Shown: positions 39,605 through 48,952 of the stretch, one piece after another
How the letters are laid out: each line of letters opens with the position of its first letter
Position numbering within the stretch: the stretch's first letter is position 1
Assembly: GCF_000170895.1 (NCBI RefSeq)
Contig: NZ_ABCS01000002.1
Span: 166,081-230,080 of the forward strand
Direction: 5' to 3'
From: Plesiocystis pacifica SIR-1
GTDB lineage: Bacteria; Myxococcota_A; Polyangia; Nannocystales; Nannocystaceae
DNA length: 64,000 nt
Program-made: the position numbers and the translations under genes
Notes under the pieces: generated by a model
The model's input: only the letters and a program-made list of their open reading frames with translations
Database searches by the model: none
What the model was told of the DNA's origin: nothing

Positions 39605-40030
39605 GTGATCCTCTCCGACGAACAAGCCCGCGCCCTCCTCCGCGAGTCTGGACTGCGCAGCACCGCCCCGCGCGTCGCCGTCTTGCGCGTGCTCGCCGAC
39701 GCCGACGGGCCCCTATCGCACAGCGAGGTCCTCGCCCACCTCGGCGACACCGACTGGGACCCTGCGACGATCTACCGAAACTTGGTCAAACTTCGCGACG
39801 CCGAGCTGGCCACCGTCAGCCGCCTCGCGGGGATCGATCGCTACGCCCTCGCCTCGGAGGAGGGCGCCCACGAGCACGCCCACTTCGTATGCGACGACTG
39901 CGGCCGCGTCGCCTGCTTGCCCGCCGAGCTGACGGCCAAGCTCCAGATCGACGGGCGCTGGGCCAACTCGGTGCGCGCCGCCTCGGTCCAGCTCCGCGGC
40001 GAGTGCCCCGAGTGCCTGGCCGGCTCCTGA
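39605..40030 (+). CDS. Fur-family metal-responsive regulator
   Basis: I start at the GTG at 39605, giving 141 residues beginning VILSDEQARALLRESGLRST. The winged helix (APRVAVLRVLADADGPLSHS, then TIYRNLVKLRDAELATV) is the standard Fur DNA-binding domain. The dimer domain has HEHAHFVCDDCGRVACLP with the metal-binding His residues and first CxxC, and ends GECPECLAGS with the second CxxC, so a structural zinc site is expected. Which metal it senses (Fe, Zn or peroxide through Fe) cannot be decided; the TTGCAA-type sites differ from the E. coli Fur box. It is 1 nt upstream of a PhoD-like gene and probably cotranscribed. Confidence 0.88.
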   Translation: MILSDEQARALLRESGLRSTAPRVAVLRVLADADGPLSHSEVLAHLGDTDWDPATIYRNLVKLRDAELATVSRLAGIDRYALASEEGAHEHAHFVCDDCGRVACLPAELTAKLQIDGRWANSVRAASVQLRGECPECLAGS

Positions 40031-40031
40031 C

Positions 40032-41078
40032 ATGTTCCGTCGCCGCCAAGTCCTCCTTGGAGCCGCCGCCCTCGCGGGCTGCCGCCGAGCCGCGTCCGCG
40101 CCCACCATGCCGGCCATGCGACCTGTGGACCCCAGCCGCGTCCCGCTGCGCATCGCGTTCGGGAGCTGCAACCACGAGTACGCGCCGCAGACCCACTACG
40201 ACGCCATCGCGGCCCAAGACCCCGACCTGTGGATCTGGCTCGGCGACAACGTCTACGGCGACACCTCCGACGACCGGGAGCTGCGCGACAAGTACGCGCA
40301 GGTCCTCGGCGCCCCGGCCTATCGGCGCTTCGTCGACCAGGTCCCCGTGGTCGGGACCTGGGACGACCACGACTTCGGCCAAAACAACGCGGGCGAGGAA
40401 TTCGAGGCGCGGGCCCAAAACCAAGCGGCGATGCTGGACTTCCTCGGCGAGCCGGCCGACTCCCCTCGGCGCCGCCAGGCGGGGGTCTTTGCGAGCTACG
40501 ACCTGGGCGCGGCACCCCACAAGGTCCGGGTCATCCTGCTCGACGGGCGCTCGCACCGAGAGCGCCCGTCGGTCACCGCCGACACCCTCGGCGAGGACCA
40601 GTGGCGCTGGCTCGAGGGCCAGCTGCGCCACTCCGACGCCTCGGTCCACCTGATCGGCAACGGCTACCAGTTCCTGCCCGAGGACCACCCCAACGAGACC
40701 TGGGCCAAGTTCCCCGAGGCCCGCCGGCGCCTGTTCGCCCTGATCGCGCAGACCCAGGCCCCCGGCGTCGTGTTGCTCAGCGGCGATCGCCACCACGCCG
40801 ACATCAGCGCGACCCAGCAGGGCCCCCTGGCCTACCCGCTCCACGAGCACACCGCCTCGGGCCTGACCCACGCCAGCGGGCTGAAGGAGACCAACCGCTA
40901 CCGCGTGGCCGAGCAGTACAGCTCGGAGAACTTCGGCATGCTCGAGCTCGACTGGGAGCGCGGGCGCGTCGAGCTGCGCACCCACGCGATCGACGGCAAG
41001 CTCGAGGTCCTGCACGGCCTCGAGCTCGCCGCCCTCGGCAACCCCTGGTACGGCGCGGACGCCTTCGACGCCGAGTGA
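40032..41078 (+). CDS. PhoD-like metallophosphatase, Tat/lipoprotein signal
   Basis: A 348-residue protein starting MFRRRQVLLGAAALAGCRRA: the Arg cluster, hydrophobic segment and Cys suggest an exported, possibly Tat-dependent lipoprotein. The PhoD-like core is clear in RIAFGSCNHEYAPQTHYDAI, LWIWLGDNVYGD (metal-binding Asp/Asn), VVGTWDDHDFGQNNAGEEF and the late LLSGDRHHADI. Members hydrolyse phosphomono- or diesters with Fe/Ca. The gene follows Fur by 1 nt, which suggests metal-linked regulation. Length and motifs look complete. It is followed by repeat DNA. Confidence 0.85.
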   Translation: MFRRRQVLLGAAALAGCRRAASAPTMPAMRPVDPSRVPLRIAFGSCNHEYAPQTHYDAIAAQDPDLWIWLGDNVYGDTSDDRELRDKYAQVLGAPAYRRFVDQVPVVGTWDDHDFGQNNAGEEFEARAQNQAAMLDFLGEPADSPRRRQAGVFASYDLGAAPHKVRVILLDGRSHRERPSVTADTLGEDQWRWLEGQLRHSDASVHLIGNGYQFLPEDHPNETWAKFPEARRRLFALIAQTQAPGVVLLSGDRHHADISATQQGPLAYPLHEHTASGLTHASGLKETNRYRVAEQYSSENFGMLELDWERGRVELRTHAIDGKLEVLHGLELAALGNPWYGADAFDAE

Positions 41079-41189
41079 GTTCTGTTTTGCCCCCACAGCC
41101 GCCTGGGACCGGGGGCGCTTCGTCGCTGTCCGCTCCTCCGCTTTGGCTTGGTGGGCAATGGAGTTCGTGCCTTTGAGAGGGCATGTGGT

Positions 41190-41209
41190 CGCCCCCGCAA
41201 GCGGGGGCG
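41190..41209. repeat. GC-rich hairpin
   Basis: CGCCCCCGC-AA-GCGGGGGCG is a 9-bp perfect stem about 110 bp after the PhoD-like gene, just before the dispersed repeat. There is no T-run, so I do not call it an intrinsic terminator. Confidence 0.5.
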
Positions 41210-41219
41210 TGGATTCGTT

Positions 41220-41331
41220 GACAGTCTCTGAGTCGTGGATGTGGGGAAGGGAGGGCGTGGCGTCGTCCACGACGGCTAAAATAGTCAGAGACTGTGATTT
41301 ACTCACAGTCTCTGACTCGTGGACGTGGGGA
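41220..41331. repeat. Dispersed palindromic repeat, copy B, with an 84-bp internal period
   Basis: Contains a near-identical match to copy A at 24045 and begins and ends with the direct repeat ACAGTCTCTGA[G/C]TCGTGGA[T/C]GTGGGG (41221 and 41305), so an 84-bp unit is present about 1.3 times. The same inverted repeat TCACAGTCTCTGAC / GTCAGAGACTGTGA is present. It lies between convergent genes. Confidence 0.7.
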
Positions 41332-41341
41332 AGCCCTGAGC

Positions 41342-44300
41342 TCAGTCTTCGGGCTCCGGTCGCTGCTCCGCGCTCAGCAGCAAGTAGAGCGCCGGCGTGG
41401 TGATCATCGCAAACACGCTCGCGGCGAGCAGGCCCCAGATGATCGCCGAGGCGAGCGGGTACCAAAGCGGGGCCGACAGGGCGAGCGGGACCATGCCCGC
41501 GAGGGTCGTGGCCGTCGTCGACAGGATCGGGCGCAGGCGCCTCGCCGCGCCGATCGCCGCGGCCTCGGCCACGCTCGCGCCCTCGTCCCGGACCTCGTTC
41601 ATCGTCGAGATCATCACGATCGAGTCGTTGACCACGATGCCCGTCAGCGAGATGACGCCGATGAGCATGGGGAAGGAGATGGGCAGCTGCGCGGCCACGA
41701 AGAAGGCCAGCGTGCCGATCAGGCCCATGGGCACCGCGACCATCATGATGAAGGGCTGGGAGAAGGAGTCGAACTGGATCGCGAGCACGGCGAAGACCAG
41801 GAAGACCGCCAGGACCAGCATCTTGCCGGCGTCGCCGAAGGTCTCGGCGGTGCTGTCCGCCTCGCCGCCGAAGCGGTAGCGCGTGCCCGGGGGCCAGTCG
41901 GCCTGCATCTCGTCGAGGATCGGGGTCATCGCCGCGAACACCTCGCTGGCCGTGACGCCGTCCTGAACACGACTGCTGACGGTGATGGTCCGCCGACCGT
42001 CGCGGTGGGTGATGGCGATGGGCGCCTGCACGAACTCCGGCTCCGCGACGGCGCCGATCGGCAGCTGCAGGCCCTGGGGCGTGTGGATCTGCAGGCTCTG
42101 CAGCTCCCAGCGGTTGGTCGGCCCGCCCGGCTTGCCCACCCGGCTCGGCCAGGCCCGGCCCACGACCACGTCGATGTCCTCCTCGGTCCCGCCGACGGGG
42201 AAGGTGATCACAGGGTCCTCGGCCATCTGCACCCGGACCTGGCGGGCCAGGTCGTCGACGGTGAGCCCGTAGAAGTCGAGGGCCTCGCGGTCGGGCTGGA
42301 CGTGGGCGGTGAGCCGCGCGGGGCCCAGGTTGTCGCGGACGTCGACGGCCCCGGGGATCTGGGCCAGGGCGGCCGCGACCTCGTCCCGGACGGCCCGCAG
42401 CGCGTCCATGTCGTCGCCGATGATCTCGATCGCCACGGGGTCGTCGGCCGAGGCCCCGCCGGTGTCGAGGCTGAGCAGGACCGTCGCGCCGGGGCACGCC
42501 GAGCGCCCGGCGTCGAGGGTCGCGCGGACCTCGTCGAGCAGCTCGAAGGCGTAGCGATCGCGCTCTTCGAGGGGCACGAAGCGGGCCGAGAAGCCGACGA
42601 AGTAGCGGTCCTCGCTGGGCATGATGCCCGACAGCGCCATCGGGCTCTTGCGCCCGACGAACTTGGTCACGCTCTCGAAGTGGGGCAGGCCGCGGAGCTC
42701 CTCGCCGACCACGTCGGCGCAGGCCTGCGAGTCGTCGAGGACGGCGTCGGGGGCCAGCTCGATGGTGATCCCGAGGTCGCGGCCGTCGTCCGAGGGGAAC
42801 AGGTTCGCCGGCAGGGTGGTCGCCCCAGCCAGGGCGACCACGAGCAGGCCGATCGAGGCCGCCACGAGCAGCCCCGCCCGCACCTTGGACACGACCACGA
42901 AGCGGCGCAGCTTGTCCTCGAGCCAGCCCGAGGCCCGCTCACTGAGTTGGTCGATGCGGCTCGGCGGCGCGTCGGCCTTGCGGCGGAGCAGGAACTGGGA
43001 GATCGGCACGCACACGAACAGCGCGACCACGAAGCTGAGCAGCAAGCAGACGATCGCCGCCGTCGGGATCAGCCGGATGAATTCGCCGGTGATGCCCCCG
43101 ATGGCCATGAGCGGGGCGAGGGCCAAAATGGTCGTCAGCTGCCCGGCGAAGGCCGGCGCCGCGTAGGCCCGGATCGTCGCCATCGCGGCCGTGGCGAAGC
43201 TCTCCTTGCGCCCGTAGATGCCCTCGTGCATGCCCTCCATCATCAGGATGAACACGTCCACGAGCAGGCCGAGGGCGAGGATCATCCCGACGATGACCAT
43301 GTTGTTGAGGGTGAAGCCGAGGAGCCACACGAACAGCAATGCGCCGCCGAAGGTCACCGGGATCGCCAGGCCGGCGATCAGCGCCTCGCGCCACGACAGG
43401 GCGACCAGCAGCACCAAGAACACCGCGACCGTCGCCTGCCAGGCGTTGGTGAACACCGAGTTGAGCTCGTCGACGATGTCGATCGAGCCGTCGGTGGTGA
43501 TCGCGTAGTCGAGGCCCGCGGGCCAGGCCCCCGAGGCCGCGAATTCCTCGATGGCGCCGCGCACCTCGTCGACCACGGCGATGGTGTCGGCGCCGGGCAG
43601 GCGGGTCACGGACACGTCGATGGCGGGGGCGAACGCGGCCCCCTCCCAGCTGAGCTCGGCGCGGCTGAGCTCGCGCTCGAGGCCCATCTCGACCTCGGCG
43701 ATCTCGGACAGGCGGACCACCCGGCCCTGGCCCACGCGGGTGATCGGCAGGGCGCGCAGGCTGTCGATGTCGCGAAAGCGCCCGTAGAGCACGACCACCG
43801 CGCCGCCCTCGGGGGACTCGTAGCGGTCCCAGGGCTGGTCCACGCTGAAGCTGCTCAGCCGCCGCTGGACCTCCGTGGGGTCGAGGCCGAGCTCGGCGAG
43901 GCGGCTCATCAGCAAGCGCACGCGCACGACCTGCTCGCGGTAGCCGCTGAGGTTGACCTCGTTGACGCCGCGGACCTGCTCGAGGCGGCGCTCGAGCTCC
44001 CGGGCCGCCCGCGAGCGCGCGCCCTCGTCGATGTCGCCGTAGAGCGCCACCGAGACCACGGGCCGATCGACGGTCGAGACCTCGTTGACCGTGGGCTTGT
44101 CGACGTCGTCGGGGAACTCGGCCGCGGCCGCGTCGACCTTGGCGCGCAGGTTGGCCATGGCCTCGCCCAGGTCCACGCCCGCGTCGAACTCCACGGACAC
44201 CTGGCAGTAAGAGTCGAAGCTGGCGCTGTCGAGGTACTCGAGGCCCTCGAGGCCCTTGAGCTGCTTTTCGAGCTCGACGGTGACCTGATTCTCCATGGTC

Positions 44301-44503
44301 GCCGGGTCGGCGCCGCGCCAGCGCACGACGACGTTGGCCTTGGGGATCTCGAGGTCCGGGGAGGACTCCTTGACCAGGCTGCCGAAGGCCACGAAGCCGC
44401 CGCCGATCAGCCCCGCGATCAGCAGGATCGCCAGGGTCGGGCGCACGAACAGGAAGTAGGCCAGGCCGCGGGCGGAGGGCCGGGGCGCGCCCTCACTGGC
44501 CAT
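41342..44503 (-). CDS. RND-family efflux permease
   Basis: A 1053-residue inner-membrane antiporter of the AcrB type, with a transmembrane segment at about residues 15-45, two large periplasmic domains and two bundles of membrane helices (for example TLNNMVIVGMILALGLLVDV and GIVVNDSIVMISTMNE). In the fourth-helix proton-relay position AcrB has two Asp residues; here the motif reads GLLVDVFILMMEG, so one Asp is kept and the second is Val, a pattern of non-AcrB RND branches. EVNLSGYREQVVRVRL fits the porter domain. The start overlaps the end of the adaptor gene by 11 bp, so the two are a coupled pair. The outer-membrane channel is not in this window. Substrate unknown. Confidence 0.9.
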   Translation of the reverse strand: MASEGAPRPSARGLAYFLFVRPTLAILLIAGLIGGGFVAFGSLVKESSPDLEIPKANVVVRWRGADPATMENQVTVELEKQLKGLEGLEYLDSASFDSYCQVSVEFDAGVDLGEAMANLRAKVDAAAAEFPDDVDKPTVNEVSTVDRPVVSVALYGDIDEGARSRAARELERRLEQVRGVNEVNLSGYREQVVRVRLLMSRLAELGLDPTEVQRRLSSFSVDQPWDRYESPEGGAVVVLYGRFRDIDSLRALPITRVGQGRVVRLSEIAEVEMGLERELSRAELSWEGAAFAPAIDVSVTRLPGADTIAVVDEVRGAIEEFAASGAWPAGLDYAITTDGSIDIVDELNSVFTNAWQATVAVFLVLLVALSWREALIAGLAIPVTFGGALLFVWLLGFTLNNMVIVGMILALGLLVDVFILMMEGMHEGIYGRKESFATAAMATIRAYAAPAFAGQLTTILALAPLMAIGGITGEFIRLIPTAAIVCLLLSFVVALFVCVPISQFLLRRKADAPPSRIDQLSERASGWLEDKLRRFVVVSKVRAGLLVAASIGLLVVALAGATTLPANLFPSDDGRDLGITIELAPDAVLDDSQACADVVGEELRGLPHFESVTKFVGRKSPMALSGIMPSEDRYFVGFSARFVPLEERDRYAFELLDEVRATLDAGRSACPGATVLLSLDTGGASADDPVAIEIIGDDMDALRAVRDEVAAALAQIPGAVDVRDNLGPARLTAHVQPDREALDFYGLTVDDLARQVRVQMAEDPVITFPVGGTEEDIDVVVGRAWPSRVGKPGGPTNRWELQSLQIHTPQGLQLPIGAVAEPEFVQAPIAITHRDGRRTITVSSRVQDGVTASEVFAAMTPILDEMQADWPPGTRYRFGGEADSTAETFGDAGKMLVLAVFLVFAVLAIQFDSFSQPFIMMVAVPMGLIGTLAFFVAAQLPISFPMLIGVISLTGIVVNDSIVMISTMNEVRDEGASVAEAAAIGAARRLRPILSTTATTLAGMVPLALSAPLWYPLASAIIWGLLAASVFAMITTPALYLLLSAEQRPEPED

Positions 44504-45950
44504 CGGTGCCCTCGCCAGTCTCGCCAGCCTCGCCCGCCGCTTCGGCCGCGACGGCGTCCCCTTCGGGCTCGGGCACGTCCTCGTCCTCGGGGTTCGGCAG
44601 CCGATCCTCGCCCACGACCTCGACGCGGGTGCCGTCGGCGATGGCGTGGCGTCCGGCCGTGACCAGGCGCTCCCCCGGGGCCACGCCCTCGCGCACCTCG
44701 ATGCCGATCATGTCGCGCACGCCCAGTTGGAGGCTCCGCGCCTGCACGGTGCTCGTCGCCTCGTCGACGACGAAGGCCCGCGGCCCCGACTCCCCGCGCA
44801 CGATCGCGTCGAAGGGCACGATGACCGTGTCCTCGACGATCTCCGTGATGATCCAGCAGGTCACGAACTCGCCGTCGCGCATGCCCTCGGCCCCCGCGGT
44901 GGTCCGCAGCTTGACCTCGACGGTGCGCGAGCTCGGATCGACCGAGGGGCTCACGGCGTAGACCTCGGCGAACACCGGCTCGAGGCCCGAGTCGAAGATC
45001 GAGCGCTCGCCCGCGGACACCTCGGCGATCTCCGCCCCGCCGAGCAGCAGCGCCGTCTGCCCGCGCTCGATGGCGTCGGCCTCGTAGGCCGGGATGTGCA
45101 CGGTGACCTCGAAGGCGCTCGGGTCGATGATGACCACCGGCGCGACACCGAGGCGCTCGCTCTCGCTGCGCCCCGACAGCGAGCCGGCGAAGTAGTAGTC
45201 GCCCTCGCGGACGTTGAGGTAGGCGACGACGCCGTCGAAGGGCGCGAAGATCGAGGTCTTCTCGAGGCCCAGGCGCGCGCGCTCGAGCTCGACTTGTTGG
45301 GCCTCGGTGCCCGAGCGCGAGGACTTGGCCCGGGCCCGGGCGCTGTCGAGGGAGGCCTTGGCGCGATCGCGGCGCGAGCGGGCGTCGTCGAGCTCGGACT
45401 GCGAGGACACCTTGGCGTCGAACAGGGCCTCGACCCGCTCGTACTCGCTCTTGGCCGTCTCGTACTCCGTGCGCGCCGAGTCCACGTCGGACTTGCCCGC
45501 GGCCTGGTCCCCCTCCGTGCGCGCGAGCTCGGCCTCCCGAGCCGCGACCGCGGCCGCCTCGTCCCGGCTGTCGAGGCTCATGAGCAGCTGCCCGTGGCGC
45601 TCGCCCGAGACGGCGTCGGGACCCCGGACGCGGTCGCCGACCTGCAGCGGCCGGCCCTCGGCCGACTCGGCGATGTAGGCCACGCGCCCGTCGGCCTCGA
45701 AGGTCAGCAGCTCCCGACGGACCGCCTGCGCCGTGCCCTGGCCGTAGATCCAGCTGCGCGCCGTCCCCTTCTCGGCTCGATGGGCGCGCACCTGCGAGGG
45801 GCTGGCCTCGGGGGCGGCCTCCTCGGCTGCCGGGTCGCCGCACGCCGTGGACAGCGAGGCCGCGAGCGCGACGGAGCCCAGACGGAGAACCAGACGAACA
45901 GAGGCGAAGTTGGGGGGAGAGAACCCAGCCATCCCAAGGCTTGTCCGCAT
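44493..45950 (-). CDS. RND periplasmic adaptor (membrane fusion protein), lipoprotein
   Basis: This 485-residue protein is taken from the ATG at 45950 (another at 45932 is equally possible). The signal ends in a lipobox (ALAASLSTACGD). The core has the split biotinyl-lipoyl domain around a coiled-coil hairpin (DVDSARTEYETAKSEYERVE; DDARSRRDRAKASLDSARAR), then KTSIFAPFDGVVAYLNVREG, the conserved second half of the lipoyl domain, and beta-barrel and membrane-proximal domains. The C-terminus is an acidic Ala/Glu/Gly tail. It is the upstream gene of the efflux pair with the RND permease. A 130-bp region before it should hold the promoter. Confidence 0.88.
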   Translation of the reverse strand: MRTSLGMAGFSPPNFASVRLVLRLGSVALAASLSTACGDPAAEEAAPEASPSQVRAHRAEKGTARSWIYGQGTAQAVRRELLTFEADGRVAYIAESAEGRPLQVGDRVRGPDAVSGERHGQLLMSLDSRDEAAAVAAREAELARTEGDQAAGKSDVDSARTEYETAKSEYERVEALFDAKVSSQSELDDARSRRDRAKASLDSARARAKSSRSGTEAQQVELERARLGLEKTSIFAPFDGVVAYLNVREGDYYFAGSLSGRSESERLGVAPVVIIDPSAFEVTVHIPAYEADAIERGQTALLLGGAEIAEVSAGERSIFDSGLEPVFAEVYAVSPSVDPSSRTVEVKLRTTAGAEGMRDGEFVTCWIITEIVEDTVIVPFDAIVRGESGPRAFVVDEATSTVQARSLQLGVRDMIGIEVREGVAPGERLVTAGRHAIADGTRVEVVGEDRLPNPEDEDVPEPEGDAVAAEAAGEAGETGEGTDGQ

Positions 45951-46082
45951 TTCGCGCAGAGGTGTCAAGGACAGCTGGGTGACTCCTCCCACCGAGCGAC
46001 CCTGCTCTCGGTTCACGAGCTGAATGCTGGGTTCTCGGTCAAACCCAAAAGCGCTGCTTGCGGCAGCAACTCTCCGCAACCC

Positions 46083-47372
46083 TCAGTCCGCCTGGGAGAA
46101 CAAGATCGTCAAGTTGTCGTCGTCCGCGTTCGCCGTGACGATGTCCGGCAGCCCGTCCTCGTCGAGGTCTGCGACCAGCACCGCGCTCGGGCGCTGGCCC
46201 ACGGGGAAGACCAGCGGCGTCCCGAAGCTGAGGTCGGGGCCCCCGAGCAGCACCCCGACCTCGTCCGCGACCTCGTCGGCGTAGATGATGTCCAGCGTAC
46301 CGTCGTCGTTCATGTCGCCGACCGCGAGGTGGTCGGGCTGGCCGTCGACGTCGATGAACACGCCGTTGGGCAGGACGCCGTCGATGAGGTCCGCGAACAA
46401 GATCAGCTGCTCGTCGGCGGCCGAGCTCACGACCAGATCGAGGACCGGGTTGGCGTCGAGGCTGGCGAGGATCAGATCGCTCGCCGGCCCGCCCAGGCCC
46501 AGCTCCGCCTCCTCGAGGTAGGGCGGATCGGGCAGGAAGTAGATCAGGCTCGCCGTGGTGCCCTGGTCCGAGATCGAGATGAAGTCCGAGTAGGGGTCCT
46601 GGCTGATCATGCCGGCGGCGACGGCCTTGGACGGGGCGGGGGTCGGGTAGGCGTCGAGGTCGCTCGAGATGCCCGTGCCGGTGCCGTGGGTGATGAGGAT
46701 GCCCAGCTCGTCGCTCGCCCCGATCACGCTCTCGGCCGTCGAGTCGAGGGTGAAGTTGCCCTTCGCCATGTCGAGGACGGGGGCGCCGAGCTCGACGACT
46801 TCGGGGTCCTCGAAGGCCACGGCGCTGCCGGTGTTGAGCAGGATGACCAGGCTGTCCGCGCAGCCGACCATCAGGTCGACGCCGCCGTCGTTGGCCGCCT
46901 CGGGGTCGACGTCGAGGGCCGCGAGGCTGGCCGGTCCCAGGGCCCCGCCCAGGCCGTAGAAGGTCGGCGCGTCGAAGTCTCCCTCGCCGAGGGCGTGGAG
47001 CACCGCGACGTTGTCGCCCCCGGCGTTCGCCGTGATCAGATCCTCGCGGCCGTCGCCGTCGATGTCCGCGAGGGCCAGGTCCACGGGCTCGAAGCCCGCG
47101 CCCACGGACACGCCCACGCTCAGGCACAGCGGATCCCGGCAGCCCTCGGCCGTGGTCTCGGTGTCCGCGCTCGCGTCCGACTCGCCCTCCGAAGAGGTGG
47201 TCGTCGCCTCGTCGCTGCTGCTGTCCTCGCTGTCCCCGCTCGAGCTGTCCGCGTCGGACTCCGTCTCCGTCGGGCTGACCTCGTCGTCCCCCGGCGAAGG
47301 CTCCGCGCCCGGGTCGTTGAAGCAAGCCGCGAGGGTCAAGGGCAGGAGGCAAAGGTAGAGGGGGGCGCGCAT
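46083..47372 (-). CDS. FG-GAP/VCBS repeat lipoprotein
   Basis: A 429-residue exported protein with a lipoprotein signal (MRAPLYLCLLPLTLAACFND). Residues about 25-80 are a Ser/Asp/Glu/Thr linker, common in Nannocystaceae surface proteins. The rest has FG-GAP-like calcium-binding repeats such as LALADIDGDGREDLITANAG, LAVGDMNDDGTLDIIYADEV and VLVADLDEDGLPDIVTANAD, which fold as a beta-propeller like integrin alpha. The role is likely adhesion or surface binding. No enzymatic domain is attached. It is transcribed alone on the minus strand. Confidence 0.88.
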   Translation of the reverse strand: MRAPLYLCLLPLTLAACFNDPGAEPSPGDDEVSPTETESDADSSSGDSEDSSSDEATTTSSEGESDASADTETTAEGCRDPLCLSVGVSVGAGFEPVDLALADIDGDGREDLITANAGGDNVAVLHALGEGDFDAPTFYGLGGALGPASLAALDVDPEAANDGGVDLMVGCADSLVILLNTGSAVAFEDPEVVELGAPVLDMAKGNFTLDSTAESVIGASDELGILITHGTGTGISSDLDAYPTPAPSKAVAAGMISQDPYSDFISISDQGTTASLIYFLPDPPYLEEAELGLGGPASDLILASLDANPVLDLVVSSAADEQLILFADLIDGVLPNGVFIDVDGQPDHLAVGDMNDDGTLDIIYADEVADEVGVLLGGPDLSFGTPLVFPVGQRPSAVLVADLDEDGLPDIVTANADDDNLTILFSQAD

Positions 47373-47433
47373 CGAGTCGAGCTTAGTGCACCTCGGGCAC
47401 CGAGGCGAAGCGCCTGCGACACCCAGGGCCCCA

Positions 47434-48042
47434 TCAGCCCGGCAGGTTGGCCTCGACGGCCTTCACCACCTCGTCGCTCATGGGCGAAATGGCCGACCCG
47501 AAGCGGGCGACCACCTGACCCTCGGGGTTGACCAGGAACTTGGTGAAGTTCCACTTGATCTCCCCCGCCATCGCCGTGGGCGTGTCCTCGGTCAGCGCGC
47601 GGTACAGCGGGGCCTTGGCGTCGCCGGCGGTCTCGACCTTGGCAAACATCGGGAACTCGACGTTGAACTTCTCGTCGACGAAGCTGGCGATCTCGGCGTT
47701 GCTCCCGGGCTCTTGGCCGCCGTAGTCGTTGGACGGGAAGGCCAGGACCTCGAGACCCTTGCCCCGGTAGGTCGCGTAGAGCTTCTGGAGCTCGGCGTAC
47801 TGCGGGGTGTAGCCGCACTCCGAGGCGGTGTTGACGATGAGCAGGGCCTTGCCGCGGTAGTCGGCCAGGGACACCTTCTCGCCGTCGATGGTCTCGACCT
47901 CGTGGTCGATGACCGGGCCGCTCGCCTGCTCGTCGCCCGCCCCGTCGCTGGCCTGGGCGTCCGGGCTGGGCTCCTTGGCGCAGGCGAGGGTCGAGGTCGC
48001 TAGACCAGCAAAGACGACGGCGAGCAGGGCGCGGCGGGGCAT
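47434..48042 (-). CDS. Glutathione peroxidase-family lipoprotein
   Basis: A 202-residue protein from the ATG at 48042 with a lipobox (GLATSTLACAKE) and a short linker. The peroxidase core is DYRGKALLIVNTASECGYTP, where the peroxidatic Cys (in SEC) replaces selenocysteine, then VLAFPSNDYGGQEPGSNAEI and EIKWNFTKFLVNPEGQVVAR (the Trp and Asn of the catalytic tetrad). Bacterial Cys enzymes usually use thioredoxin. The lipoprotein signal would place it in the periplasm, which is unusual because most are cytoplasmic. The reductant there is unknown. Family very secure. Confidence 0.9.
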   Translation of the reverse strand: MPRRALLAVVFAGLATSTLACAKEPSPDAQASDGAGDEQASGPVIDHEVETIDGEKVSLADYRGKALLIVNTASECGYTPQYAELQKLYATYRGKGLEVLAFPSNDYGGQEPGSNAEIASFVDEKFNVEFPMFAKVETAGDAKAPLYRALTEDTPTAMAGEIKWNFTKFLVNPEGQVVARFGSAISPMSDEVVKAVEANLPG

Positions 48043-48119
48043 GGGGGATGCCTGGCACGCCGGCGGCCGCAGATCAACGACTTCCCGCCCTGGGGCCCGA
48101 TTCTGGCCCCGAGGCGGCC

Positions 48120-48914
48120 TCACTTGGGCATGGGCGCGTTGCGGTTGAGGCGGGCCCGGCAGCCGAGGGCGAGCTTGCCCGTGCTCGAGTCGGTGTTCTC
48201 GATGCCACCTTCGGCGTCGAGCATGGGGCAGCGCTGCTCGTGCTCGTCGCAGTGCGGCAGGCCGAAGGTGTGGCCGATCTCGTGGACCGCGAGGGTGGCC
48301 ACGCGAAAGCGGACGTGGCCGCGGTCCTTCGCCTTGCGTTTGAGCCGCTTCGAGGACACCACGGCGACCTGACCGGGCGTGCGCCCGTAGCCGTAGATGC
48401 CCCAGTCCGGGTACTCGTCGGTCGTGACCGAGATGTCGACCTCGGTCACGCCGAGGACCTTGGCGTCCTCGGGCACGCCCCACTCGAAGGCCAGGCGATC
48501 GAGGTGGTCGAGGAGACGGTCGGCCTTGTAGCGCTTGCGCGGCGGGTAGTAGGCGGCCTTGGGCAGGGGCTCGGGCTCGCGGCGGATGACCTCGACGGAG
48601 TACTCGCGGACCAGGGCGTCCTCGACGGCGTCGAGCAGGTCGTCGGGGAAGGCCTTCAGGGGCACGAGGTAGACCTGCGCGCGGACCTTGGGCGCCTCGT
48701 CGGCCTCCTCGGGGCCCTCGGGCGGCGCGGCCCGAACCGTCGCCTCCGTCTCCCCGCGGGCCTCCCCGGACGCTTCGCCGCCCCCAGCGCTCGCGTCGAT
48801 GGGCTGGGTCCGCGCCCGCGGATCGCAGCCCAGGGGGCCAAACACGGCCAAAAAGAGGAGCAGGGCCATCATCACCACCGCGGCGAGCTGTGGGCGTCGG
48901 CGTGGGGCGGACAT
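48120..48914 (-). CDS. Archaemetzincin-like metallopeptidase, membrane/lipid-anchored
   Basis: A 264-residue protein from the ATG at 48914. The N-terminal hydrophobic segment ends LFLAVFGPLGCDPR, a plausible lipobox, followed by an Ala/Glu/Gly linker. The catalytic domain has VHEIGHTFGLPHCDEHEQRC then PMLDAEG: an HExxHxxGxxH zinc site with the nearby Cys pair and Met turn, the exact archaemetzincin (peptidase M54) signature. Archaemetzincins are usually cytoplasmic aminopeptidase-like enzymes, so an exported version is unusual. It is a single gene on the minus strand. Confidence 0.85.
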   Translation of the reverse strand: MSAPRRRPQLAAVVMMALLLFLAVFGPLGCDPRARTQPIDASAGGGEASGEARGETEATVRAAPPEGPEEADEAPKVRAQVYLVPLKAFPDDLLDAVEDALVREYSVEVIRREPEPLPKAAYYPPRKRYKADRLLDHLDRLAFEWGVPEDAKVLGVTEVDISVTTDEYPDWGIYGYGRTPGQVAVVSSKRLKRKAKDRGHVRFRVATLAVHEIGHTFGLPHCDEHEQRCPMLDAEGGIENTDSSTGKLALGCRARLNRNAPMPK

Positions 48915-48952
48915 CGCCCACCAGACTAGTTGGGGATGGCCAGGGCGCACGC

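Noticed and set aside
41220..41331. A CRISPR array
   Set aside because: Only one full 84-bp unit plus part of a second, no uniform spacers and no cas genes.
41294..44662. Long open frame on the plus strand opposite the RND permease
   Set aside because: No recognisable domain, and it mirrors the codon bias of the efflux genes.
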